64,000 bases of DNA, from NCBI RefSeq assembly GCF_024266705.1, contig NZ_CP100756.1, forward strand, positions 1,116,001-1,180,000. Direction: 5' to 3'. Source of the stretch: Natrinema gelatinilyticum (GTDB lineage: Archaea > Halobacteriota > Halobacteria > Halobacteriales > Natrialbaceae). The notes under the pieces were generated by a model. That model did no database searches, was not told the DNA's origin, and saw nothing but the letters and a program-made list of their open reading frames with translations. This document shows, in pieces, positions 8,610 through 16,204 of this stretch. The translations under genes were made by a program, and so were the position numbers. The first letter of the stretch is position 1, and each line of letters begins with the position of its first letter.

Positions 8610-9200
8610 CTAGCGCACGTCCGTTACGTACGTCTGGTCGTGGTCGGGAAAGTACTCCGCGACGGCTCGAGGGCCATCTTCCTCGGCGATGGTCGCTCGA
8701 AGCTCCGCCTCGTAATCGGCCCTGTCGATCACCTCGCTCGGCCCGACGATCACGTCCAGGCGCGCCTCGACGAGTCGGTCGACGGCCGATCGACCGAACC
8801 CCGACAGCGGTGCGATGTAGTCGACGTCGTGACGATCCTCGAGGCTCTGGGCCTGTGCCCTCGAGACCGTCGGCACGCGGTCGTCGCGCCGAGTGCCGTC
8901 CGCTATCGCATCGAACTTTCGAGCCGCGAGTCGCTCGAGTGCGTGTTTGTGGACCAGTTGAATGCCGTTTCGAGGGAAGCCGTCCTCACGAATTCGGTCG
9001 ACCGCTTCGCGTGCGACGTCGGGATCGCACTCGAGTCGTTCGAACGCGAAGTCGGCTCGGTCGGCCGTCTCGCGCGCGTGTTTCCAGTCGTCGCTAATCC
9101 CGAAGTGGGCAGTCACGAGTGTGACATCGTAGAACTCCTCGAGCAAGAGCGCGGCGAGCGTCGAATCCTTGCCGCCGCTGTAGAGCAGTCCGAGTTCCAT
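8610..9200 (-). CDS. PP-loop (adenine nucleotide alpha hydrolase) ATPase
   Basis: 196 residues. The PP-loop LLYSGGKDSTLAAL is at residues 5-18 and the second block IADGTRRDDRVPT about residue 103 is typical of N-type ATP pyrophosphatases that adenylate a substrate. The start overlaps the stop of the PDCD5 gene by one base (TGATG), so it is co-translated with it and with S19e upstream. Conserved placement beside ribosomal/RNA genes suggests tRNA or translation-factor modification (diphthamide-ligase-like), but the substrate is unknown. Confidence 0.82.
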   Translation of the reverse strand: MELGLLYSGGKDSTLAALLLEEFYDVTLVTAHFGISDDWKHARETADRADFAFERLECDPDVAREAVDRIREDGFPRNGIQLVHKHALERLAARKFDAIADGTRRDDRVPTVSRAQAQSLEDRHDVDYIAPLSGFGRSAVDRLVEARLDVIVGPSEVIDRADYEAELRATIAEEDGPRAVAEYFPDHDQTYVTDVR

Positions 9201-9550
9201 CAGCGACGCTGAATGTCGAAGCTCTGCGAGTCTGGTTTGAGTTCCTTGAGGAGCTGTTTCATCTTGTCGTCGTCGATCTGGCCCTGGATGCGGCCGCTCC
9301 GGGCGAGGCTGACGACCTGTTGTTCGACCTGTTCGCCGAACTGCGGTTTGCTCATTTTGACGGTGTTGAGCCGCTTGCGAGCGTCGTCGGTCAGGTGCTG
9401 ACGCAAGAGGGCGTTTTTCTGGGCTTCGGCCTGCTGCTGGGCCGCCTCCTGGCTCGCCTCGCTCTGCTGGGACTCGGCTCGTTCCTGTAGCTGCTCCATC
9501 TTCTGTTGTCGGAGTTCCTCGAGTTTGTCTTCGTCTGGTGAACCGCTCAT
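9200..9550 (-). CDS. DNA-binding protein, PDCD5/TFAR19 homologue
   Basis: 116 residues. Gln/Glu/Ala-rich N-terminal helix (residues 1-55), then the family core [18 protein letters not shown] and the conserved C-terminal Ile-Asp-Asp-Asp segment ([19 protein letters not shown]). Length agrees with archaeal PDCD5-like proteins, which bind DNA or chaperonin. It sits between S19e and the PP-loop ATPase in one unit, a conserved archaeal arrangement. Confidence 0.93.
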   Translation of the reverse strand: MSGSPDEDKLEELRQQKMEQLQERAESQQSEASQEAAQQQAEAQKNALLRQHLTDDARKRLNTVKMSKPQFGEQVEQQVVSLARSGRIQGQIDDDKMKQLLKELKPDSQSFDIQRR

Positions 9551-9651
9551 TGGATCTCTGTGTTGTGGTTATCGCGCAGCCGGGAAAATGATTACGGAAC
9601 AGCGGTTGCGGTGGCTCTCAGCGGTGAAACCGGCACGAAAACGCGTCAGAT

Positions 9652-10107
9652 TCAGGCGTACCGCTCGAGTTCCGGGCGGTCGAGTTCTTCGAGGACGGAC
9701 CCCGCGGTGTCGTCGAGCAAACTTCGACCGTCGGCCGTGATCCGGCGACCCTCACCTTCGGCGGTCTCGACGAGGCCTTCCTCCTCGAGTTGCTGGAGGA
9801 TAGTGCGGATCAGGTTCTTCGAACCGTCGGCGCGGCGGTCGGGTGCGACTCGGTAGCGGTTCGAACCGCCTTTTGCGCCGCCGTATTCGGTCGAGAGACG
9901 CTCGACGCCAACCGGACCGCGGTCGGCGACCTTTCGCAGAAGGCTCGCGGCGCGCGTCGCCCAGAAGTCGTCCTGTTCGGGTGGAAGGTCCCGGTCGACA
10001 CCGGTCTTGGCGAACTTCCCCCATTCCGGTTCCTCGAGTCGATCCGCGAGGTCGTCGGCGAGCGCCTCGATGAGGTCGTCCGCCGGAACGTCGTACATCG
10101 TAGCCAT
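9652..10107 (-). CDS. rps19e: 30S ribosomal protein S19e
   Basis: ATG at 10107 (MATMYDVPADDLIEALADDL) is the family start; 12 upstream in-frame residues are not family-like. The 151 residues show S19e blocks: EWGKFAKTGVDRDLPPEQDD, FWATRAASLLRKVADRGPVG and a winged-helix C-terminus (GSKNLIRTILQQLEEEGLVE). It is a small-subunit protein needed for 30S assembly. First gene of the S19e-PDCD5-PP-loop cluster, divergent from thiL. Confidence 0.97.
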   Translation of the reverse strand: MATMYDVPADDLIEALADDLADRLEEPEWGKFAKTGVDRDLPPEQDDFWATRAASLLRKVADRGPVGVERLSTEYGGAKGGSNRYRVAPDRRADGSKNLIRTILQQLEEEGLVETAEGEGRRITADGRSLLDDTAGSVLEELDRPELERYA

Positions 10108-10213
10108 TGGCGTGTGGTTTCCGGTGGCGGCATTTAAGAGCATCGTATCGCCTCGCGCGCGACGCGAAGATACGGCCCGGACCGTTTTTCGCCCTCGAGT
10201 CGAAACGGGGGGT

Positions 10214-11119
10214 ATGGACGAACGCGCCGCCCTGCGGCTCCTGTCGGGCGAACTCGCGTCGGCCGGCGACGACGCGGCAACCGTCGACGGTCTCGTCGTG
10301 ACGACGGATATGCTTCACGAGCGAACGGACTTTCCACCGGGGACGACCCGATACACGGCCGGGTGGCGCGCCATCGGCGCGTCGCTATCGGACGTCGCTG
10401 CGATGGGTGCCGAGGCTACGGCTGCGGTCGCCGCCTACGCCGCGCCCGCGTTCGACCGCGACGAACTGCTCGCGTTCGTTCGCGGCGCGACCGACGTTTG
10501 CGAGCGCGTCGACACCGAGTACGTTGGCGGTGATCTCGACAGCCACGACGAGTTTACGGTCGCGACGACCGCAATCGGCCGAACGGACGATCCTGTTCAC
10601 CGACGCGGCGCTCGACCCGGCGACGTCGTCTGCGTCACCGGCACGCTCGGACGGAGTGCGGCCGCGCTCGAGTATTTCGAGCGCGCAACCGACCGCGACG
10701 AGACGGACGATCGGCTGCTCGAGCGGGCGAACGAACTGTTCCAGTTCGATCCCCGAATCGCGGCCGGCCGGGCACTCGCACCGCGTGCGACCGCGATGAT
10801 GGACTCGAGCGACGGCCTCGCCCGCTCGCTTCACCAACTCGCCGAGGCGAGCGACTGTGGGTTCGCGATCGAGTCCGAACGAATTCCGATCGACGACGCC
10901 GTTCGCGACGTCGCCGACACCGACGACGAGGCGCTCGAACTCGGGACGACCTTCGGCGAGGACTTCGAACTCGTCGTGACGCTCCCCGAAGATGCGTGCT
11001 CGGCCGTCGCTGCGGCGACCGACGTATCGCTGTCGGTGATCGGGTCGGTTCTCGAGGCCGGGAACGCGATAACGATAGATGACGACCTGCTCGAGGATCG
11101 GGGCTACACCCACGGGTGA
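10214..11119 (+). CDS. thiL: Thiamine-monophosphate kinase
   Basis: ATG at 10214 gives 301 residues. ThiL features: VVTTDMLHERTDF (Mg/ATP-binding Asp region), GWRAIGASLSDVAAMGA, the nucleotide segment GDLDSHDEF, PGDVVCVTGTLGRSAAAL and MDSSDGLARSLHQLAEAS. It phosphorylates thiamine monophosphate to the diphosphate cofactor in the cytosol. The N-terminus is slightly short (starts directly at the DERAALRLLSGEL helix), normal in haloarchaea. No other thiamine gene is adjacent. Confidence 0.93.
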   Translation: MDERAALRLLSGELASAGDDAATVDGLVVTTDMLHERTDFPPGTTRYTAGWRAIGASLSDVAAMGAEATAAVAAYAAPAFDRDELLAFVRGATDVCERVDTEYVGGDLDSHDEFTVATTAIGRTDDPVHRRGARPGDVVCVTGTLGRSAAALEYFERATDRDETDDRLLERANELFQFDPRIAAGRALAPRATAMMDSSDGLARSLHQLAEASDCGFAIESERIPIDDAVRDVADTDDEALELGTTFGEDFELVVTLPEDACSAVAAATDVSLSVIGSVLEAGNAITIDDDLLEDRGYTHG

Positions 11120-11175
11120 ATGCGAGCAACGTCCCAGCGGCGTACGTGCGCGTTCGACGGATTCACGGTGATCGG

Positions 11176-12336
11176 TCAGCCGATGATTGCGACCGGAACC
11201 GGCATGAAACAGAGCAAGCCGATTCCGAACGTGACGATTCCCAAAACGAACCGGCGGCGTCCGAGGGGCTCGTCTCGAACCGGTGTCGCCGGCCCCATCG
11301 ACGCAAACAGCGTCGTCAACAGCCCCCAGATGATCCAGACGGCGACCGTGTTCACGCTGTGGTCCTGCACGTAGAAGAGGTAGGCGGCGAGTGCGAACAA
11401 CGCGCCCGGGACGACCGCGGCGATCGTCTCCTGTAGCTCCCCGGCCATCGCCCGAAGAATGTGCCCTCCGTCGAGTTGGCCGACGGGTATCAAGTTGAGG
11501 AAGGTGACGAACATGCCGACCCACGCGCCGATGACCACTGGATTCACGCCCGTCGTCGGATCATCACCGTACAGCGGTTGGTCAAAGCCGGCGGCGAGCA
11601 ACTCGAGCAACGGAGGGTAGCCGAGTCTGATCTCGATCGCGTTCGGATTCTGCAGGACCGCCTCCGAAACGGTCACGGGCGGTAAATGAAGCCCGATCAC
11701 CGTCACGATAACTGTCGCGACGAAGCCGGCGAGCGGGCCGGCGACGCCGATATCGAACAGCGCCTTTCGGTCGGGCATTCGACCTTTCATCTTGATGACT
11801 GCTCCCATCGTTCCGATGAGCGTCGGCACCGGGATGAAGTAGGGCAACGAAGCGTTCACCCGATGATACCGACTCATCACGTAGTGCCCCATTTCGTGAA
11901 CGCCGAGGACACCGAGGATCGCGAGCGAAAACGGCCAGGCGCGCCAGATCGCGGTCGGTTCGGCGAACGGATCGATCTGATACCAGAACGCGCCGGCGAA
12001 CAGCGTCGAACAGACCGTCAACAGAAGTAAGAGGATGTTCGTCCACGGGACACTGTCGACGCCAACCGTTGTCGGCTTGGCGATGAGGACGTACTCGCCG
12101 TGGCGCGTCTCGAGGGTGGCGTCGTACCCGCGTTCGTGAAAGACGGGCCAGAGTTCTCGCAGTACCCGCTCGGGGTGAGTCAACGGGTCACCATAGTACA
12201 CTAATTGATCGTTCTCTCGCCGAGTTTCGTAGACTGCGAACACCGACTCGATGCGATCGATCGGGGGGCCGTCCTCGAGAGAACGGCCGCCGCGTCCCGC
12301 GGGACCGAATCCGGTCCGATCGACGTCTTCCATCAC
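11176..12336 (-). CDS. Site-2 protease family (M50) membrane metalloprotease
   Basis: 386 residues. A soluble N-terminal domain (about 1-105) precedes about seven membrane spans. The zinc motif HEMGH is at about residue 155, inside LGVLGVHEMGHYVMSRYH, and the second motif GQLDGGHILRAMAGE (third ligand Asp) at about residue 288. An FAGAFWYQIDPF hydrophobic start precedes the catalytic span. Family knowledge: such proteases cut membrane-bound anti-sigma or regulatory proteins. The target is unknown. Start Met1 or Met2 are both possible. Confidence 0.9.
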   Translation of the reverse strand: MMEDVDRTGFGPAGRGGRSLEDGPPIDRIESVFAVYETRRENDQLVYYGDPLTHPERVLRELWPVFHERGYDATLETRHGEYVLIAKPTTVGVDSVPWTNILLLLLTVCSTLFAGAFWYQIDPFAEPTAIWRAWPFSLAILGVLGVHEMGHYVMSRYHRVNASLPYFIPVPTLIGTMGAVIKMKGRMPDRKALFDIGVAGPLAGFVATVIVTVIGLHLPPVTVSEAVLQNPNAIEIRLGYPPLLELLAAGFDQPLYGDDPTTGVNPVVIGAWVGMFVTFLNLIPVGQLDGGHILRAMAGELQETIAAVVPGALFALAAYLFYVQDHSVNTVAVWIIWGLLTTLFASMGPATPVRDEPLGRRRFVLGIVTFGIGLLCFMPVPVAIIG

Positions 12337-12679
12337 ACTTGATTCACGACCTGTCGGTATAAATCGACTGCCGTCGGCAGGGCCGACCGTTTCTCGAGTG
12401 AGTATCCCTCCCGGTCACGGGACGAAATCTGCACCGCCGACAGCTGTTGATGCGGGATCGACAACTGCGGGACACCGACGGAAGCCCGATCCAGGAGTCA
12501 AAACGACGGATTCGAATCGTCGCCTCGTCCGGTTCGAACGCACGACGGTCGCATCAACTGGTCGCGTGGTGGAACAGGGTGTGAGTGTCGTGTCGGAACG
12601 CGTCGGTGACGCGCTGGCACGGGGCCGTGAGGGCGCGGGGACGGTCTGTGAACGATACATCCGTCGAGAGTCGTGACAG
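12337..12679. other. Intergenic region, no gene recognised
   Basis: 343 bases between the M50 start and the 3' end of the 81-residue HTH-like gene. Open frames are shadow-like with no domain. It should contain the promoter of the M50 gene. Confidence 0.5.
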
Positions 12680-12925
12680 TCAGGCGGGTGCGACGCGCCA
12701 CGTCGTCGCGCCCGTGTAGGACCACTTCTCGATCTCGAGGTCGCTAACCGATCCCGAAAGCTTGACCATGAGCGCGCCGATTTCTTTGGGAGACAGACCA
12801 ACGTCTTCCGCGATGAACTTGCCTTTGAAATAGAGTTCCCCATCGTCGGCGCGGTCACGAAGATAGCGTTTCAGGCGGCGTTCCTTGCTTTTTGTGGAGG
12901 GTTGGGCTGTCGTACTCATCGACAT
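12680..12925 (-). CDS. Small winged-helix-like haloarchaeal protein (DUF7123-type)
   Basis: 81 residues. After a Ser/Thr-rich arm comes KSKERRLKRYLRDRADDGEL and then FIAEDVGLSPKEIGALMVKL, whose helix-turn-helix-like layout (S-x-K-E-I-G) suggests a small winged-helix DNA-binding protein; it ends WSYTGATTWRVAPA. A long AT-rich stretch upstream (12926-13174) probably carries a strong promoter. Function unknown. Confidence 0.82.
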   Translation of the reverse strand: MSMSTTAQPSTKSKERRLKRYLRDRADDGELYFKGKFIAEDVGLSPKEIGALMVKLSGSVSDLEIEKWSYTGATTWRVAPA

Positions 12926-13174
12926 CCATCTCTTCCGACGGAGATCTGTTATAAAGGAAGGATGGTTAGCGACGTTTCAATTGTGTTCAGCTAACTTGCT
13001 GGTAATTGGCTTTTATTCAGGTTCAAACTGTTATTAACCGCAGTTCGAGAGGGCTCGAGGCGTTTTAAAACCGCAGATAACTTATTATCACAGGTGGTTT
13101 CTTCTCAATCGTTATACTTTCTTCTTTCTTGACTGTTTCGTAAATTGAGGGCGTTCAATGAACGGATATAACAG
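12926..13174. promoter_or_regulatory. AT-rich intergenic/promoter region
   Basis: 249 bases, much more AT-rich than the neighbourhood, with several TTTTA/TTATTA stretches (for example about 13020-13090). It lies upstream of the small winged-helix gene and after the 3' end of the MoaE fusion, so it probably holds the promoter of the former and the terminator of the latter. Confidence 0.45.
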
Positions 13175-14017
13175 TCACGGTCGGTCGTGGACCCAGAACT
13201 CGTCCTCGACGGTCACTTCCTTCTTGAACAGTGGTACTTCGTCTTTTAGACGATTGATTCCATCCTCGACGGTCCGGAACGCCTCCTCGCGGTGGCCTGC
13301 GAGGACGACGACGAAGACGATGTCCTCACCGTCCGCGACGACACCGGTCCGGTGATGGAGTTCGACGTCGAAGACGCCGTCTCGCGCCTCGAGGTCCGCT
13401 TCCAGAGCCGCCATGCGTTCGTCGGCGATTCCCTCGTACTTGTCGAACTCGAGATACTGGGTGCGCGCATCGTCCTCGCTTTCTTTCCCGCGGACCCGTC
13501 CGGTGAAGGTCGCAATCGCACCGGCCCGGTCTGCCGACTGCGACCGTTTGACGCGAGCCACTATCGATTCGAGAGTCTCGTGGGGTTCCGCCGACTCGAG
13601 GTGCCGTACGAGCGGGACGTCCGCGAGTTCGCTCGGGGTCTCGACGGTCGCGATGACGTCCTCGTCGGGGTCGATTTCGACGTCCGATCCGTCTTTGCCG
13701 GGTCCTACCACGATCGACGGGTATCGCAACCCGGAGACGCCGACGACGACCGCATAGGCGCAATCCGTCACGAGGCGGTCTATCGCATCGCCGACGGTTA
13801 GCCCGGTACCGGACGCGGTCCAATCCCCATCCGCACCGAGTTCGTACGTGACGTCGCCGCCCATCGATTTTCGGACCTGCGTGCCGTCTGCGATCGTCGC
13901 GTCGTACCTAACAACGCCCACCTTCCCTCGCTCCGAGAGCCGATCGATGGTCTGGTCGACGACCCGCTCTATGGTGTCGCCGGCCGCACCACCGTCGCGG
14001 ATACCGAGTACGTGCAT
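13175..14017 (-). CDS. moaE: MobB/MoaE fusion, molybdopterin synthase large subunit
   Basis: ATG 14017 (MHVLGIRDGGAAGD) gives 280 residues. The N-terminal ~130 residues resemble MobB, but the Walker A is degenerate (GIRDGGAAGDT, no GKS/T). The C-terminal ~140 residues are MoaE: GAIATFTGRVRGKE, LEFDKYEGIADERM, LHHRTGVVADGEDIV, and the catalytic lysines in VPLFKKEV. MoaE uses the thiocarboxylate of a SAMP/MoaD-type protein to build molybdopterin, linking it with UbaA (52603). The frame stays open for 52 codons upstream with plausible haloarchaeal composition; see findings. Confidence 0.88.
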   Translation of the reverse strand: MHVLGIRDGGAAGDTIERVVDQTIDRLSERGKVGVVRYDATIADGTQVRKSMGGDVTYELGADGDWTASGTGLTVGDAIDRLVTDCAYAVVVGVSGLRYPSIVVGPGKDGSDVEIDPDEDVIATVETPSELADVPLVRHLESAEPHETLESIVARVKRSQSADRAGAIATFTGRVRGKESEDDARTQYLEFDKYEGIADERMAALEADLEARDGVFDVELHHRTGVVADGEDIVFVVVLAGHREEAFRTVEDGINRLKDEVPLFKKEVTVEDEFWVHDRP

Positions 14018-14161
14018 ACGTAACCCATGGGCTGGTTCGACTTTGTAGCTGTCGCCGAGCCAGCCCGCGTCCGACGCGTCCTGGTACTCGTACTCCGTCG
14101 CGACTCGATCGATCTGTGCCTGGCTGCGTCCCGTTCGGTCTACAGATGGACGAGGCGAGCC

Positions 14162-14190
14162 CCTCGGAGTCAAGCCCCGAGGCGGTTCAC
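14162..14190. repeat. CCTCGG/CCCCGAGG hairpin beside TTCAC, mobile-element end
   Basis: An imperfect hairpin (CCTCGGAGTCAAGCCCCGAGG) is followed by GGTTCAC. The same stem occurs at 41602/41720, 54618 and 55996, so it is a dispersed repeat. I interpret it as the end of an IS200/IS605-type element, of which nothing else recognisable remains here. Confidence 0.45.
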
Positions 14191-14311
14191 GCTCTACCGA
14201 TTCCCGCTCGGGGTGTCGTCACGACCCCGATCGAAGGGGCCCCATTCATCGGACTACGTGCCCCCGTCGACGGGAGCACGGGATTTTGCACCTACGGAGC
14301 GAACGTTCGAT

Positions 14312-15358
14312 ATGTCCCTTCGAATCGGCTTTACGGGCGACGTCATGCTCGGGCGACTCGTCGACGACCACCAGCGCCGCCGTTCCGTCGACGCCGTCTG
14401 GGGAACGGTCCTCGAACGACTGCGCGAGCTGGACGGGCTGGTACTCAACCTCGAGTGCTGTCTCTCGACGCGAGGTCGACAGTGGCAGCGGACGTATCGA
14501 CCGTTTCACTTCCGGGCCGACCCCGACTGGGCCGTTCCCGCACTTGAGCGCGCCGACGTCGACGCCTGTGCGCTAGCGAACAATCACGTGTTAGATTACG
14601 AGGAAGTGGCGCTCCGGGATACGCTCGACGCCCTCGACGAAGCGGGAATCGGCCACGCTGGTGCGGGAGAAACGATCGACGACGCACTGGCGCCCGCGGT
14701 TTGGACGATAGATCAAATCGAACGCGGCGCAACGAAGGGCGACACTGCTCGCGCGGTCGACGTTGCATTGGTGTCGTTCACCGATAACACGCCAGAGTAC
14801 GCCGCCGACGAGAACTCGCCGGGGACGGCCTGGATCGAAATCGACGTCGACGATGCACAAACCCAACAGCGCACGCGAGAAGCGCTCGATCGCGCACGCG
14901 ACGCTGATCCGGATCTCCTTATCGCCTCCCTCCACTGGGGGCCGAACATGGTCACGGAACCCCCGGACGCGTTCCGGCGGTTCAGCCGGTGGCTGATCGA
15001 GGAGGGGGTCGACGTCGTCCACGGTCACAGCGCCCACGTCTTTCACGGGATCGAGGTCCACGAGGGCCGCCCGATCGTCTACGACGCGGGCGACTTCGTC
15101 GACGATTACAGGGTCGACCTCGAGTTGCGAAACGATCGGAGCTTCCTGTTCGTGCTTACGGTGGCCTCGGACGGCCGGCCGACGGAGCTCCGACTCCACC
15201 CGACCGAGATAGACGACTGTTCGGTCGCCGAGGCGAGACCGGCGGTCGCTGAGTGGTCACGCGACCGAATGCGCGGGCTATCAGCCCAATTCGGCACCGA
15301 ATTCGAACGGGACGGCGAGGCGCTCGTCCTGTCACTCGAGGAGAATGACGAGGCATAA
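14312..15358 (+). CDS. CapA-family (PGA_cap) metallophosphatase-like protein
   Basis: ATG 14312 gives 348 residues. The N-terminus MSLRIGFTGDVMLGRLVDDH carries the GD-x-M-L-G metal motif; LNLECCLST, ALANNHVLDYEE (N-N-H), SLHWGPN and HGHSAHVFHGIEV (H-G-H) are the further conserved blocks of the CapA/poly-gamma-glutamate-synthesis fold, which is calcineurin-like. No signal peptide. Role: cell-envelope polymer or nucleotide/phosphoester hydrolysis; unproven. Single gene by spacing. Confidence 0.88.
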   Translation: MSLRIGFTGDVMLGRLVDDHQRRRSVDAVWGTVLERLRELDGLVLNLECCLSTRGRQWQRTYRPFHFRADPDWAVPALERADVDACALANNHVLDYEEVALRDTLDALDEAGIGHAGAGETIDDALAPAVWTIDQIERGATKGDTARAVDVALVSFTDNTPEYAADENSPGTAWIEIDVDDAQTQQRTREALDRARDADPDLLIASLHWGPNMVTEPPDAFRRFSRWLIEEGVDVVHGHSAHVFHGIEVHEGRPIVYDAGDFVDDYRVDLELRNDRSFLFVLTVASDGRPTELRLHPTEIDDCSVAEARPAVAEWSRDRMRGLSAQFGTEFERDGEALVLSLEENDEA

Positions 15359-15478
15359 TCAACGGGAAGGTCCGATCCGAATCGACCGATTGCTGATCCA
15401 TCGCGCAAGCAGTGTGTCACCACGCCGTCCGGCCAGTTGGCAACCCTTAAGATAGCAACTCCGTTACACCGGGATAGT

Positions 15479-16204
15479 ATGAAAGTGGTCGTCTCTATCG
15501 GCGGAAGCGTCCTCGTACCCGAACCCGGCGGTGATCGGGTCGCCGAGCACGCTGCCGTTATCGAAGACCTCGCCTCGGACGGATGTCGAATCGGCGCCGT
15601 CGTCGGGGGTGGCGGCGTCGCCCGCGAATACATCGCGGCCGCTCGCGAACTCGGGGCGAACGAAATCGAACTCGATCAGCTGGGAATCGACGTCACGCGG
15701 CTGAACGCCCGGCTTCTCATCGCCGGGCTCGGCGAGGAATCGGTCACGGCCCCAGCGAAGGATTACGAAGAGGCCAGCGAGGCGCTCCGTCGCGACGACG
15801 TCTGCGTCATGGGCGGGGTGGCACCGGCACAGACCACCGACGCCGTCGGGGCCGCCCTCGCGGAGTACATCGACGCTGACCTGCTCATCTACGCCACGAG
15901 TGTCCCCGGCGTCTACAGCGACGATCCGAACGAGACCGACGACGCCATCAAGTACGACGAACTCTCCGCCACGGAACTCGTCGACGTTATCGCCGGCCTC
16001 GAGATGAACGCCGGTGCATCCGCGCCGGTGGATTTGCTGGCGGCGAAGATCATCGAGCGCTCGGGGATGCGCACAATCGTCCTCGACGGCACCGATCCCG
16101 ATCGGATCGCCCGTGCGGTCCGCCACGGCGAACACGACGGCACCGATATCGTTCCCGACGGTGTCGGTGCGGAGCCGACCTACTGGGCACGCGACGAGCA
16201 ATGA
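15479..16204 (+). CDS. pyrH: Uridylate (UMP) kinase, archaeal type
   Basis: ATG 15479 gives 241 residues, typical for archaeal PyrH. Amino-acid-kinase motifs: MKVVVSIGGSVLVPE (phosphate loop), GAVVGGGGVAREYI, VMGGVAPAQTTDA and ADLLIYATSVPGVYSDDP. It phosphorylates UMP to UDP. The stop overlaps the lysS start (ATGA), so the two are translated together. Confidence 0.95.
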   Translation: MKVVVSIGGSVLVPEPGGDRVAEHAAVIEDLASDGCRIGAVVGGGGVAREYIAAARELGANEIELDQLGIDVTRLNARLLIAGLGEESVTAPAKDYEEASEALRRDDVCVMGGVAPAQTTDAVGAALAEYIDADLLIYATSVPGVYSDDPNETDDAIKYDELSATELVDVIAGLEMNAGASAPVDLLAAKIIERSGMRTIVLDGTDPDRIARAVRHGEHDGTDIVPDGVGAEPTYWARDEQ

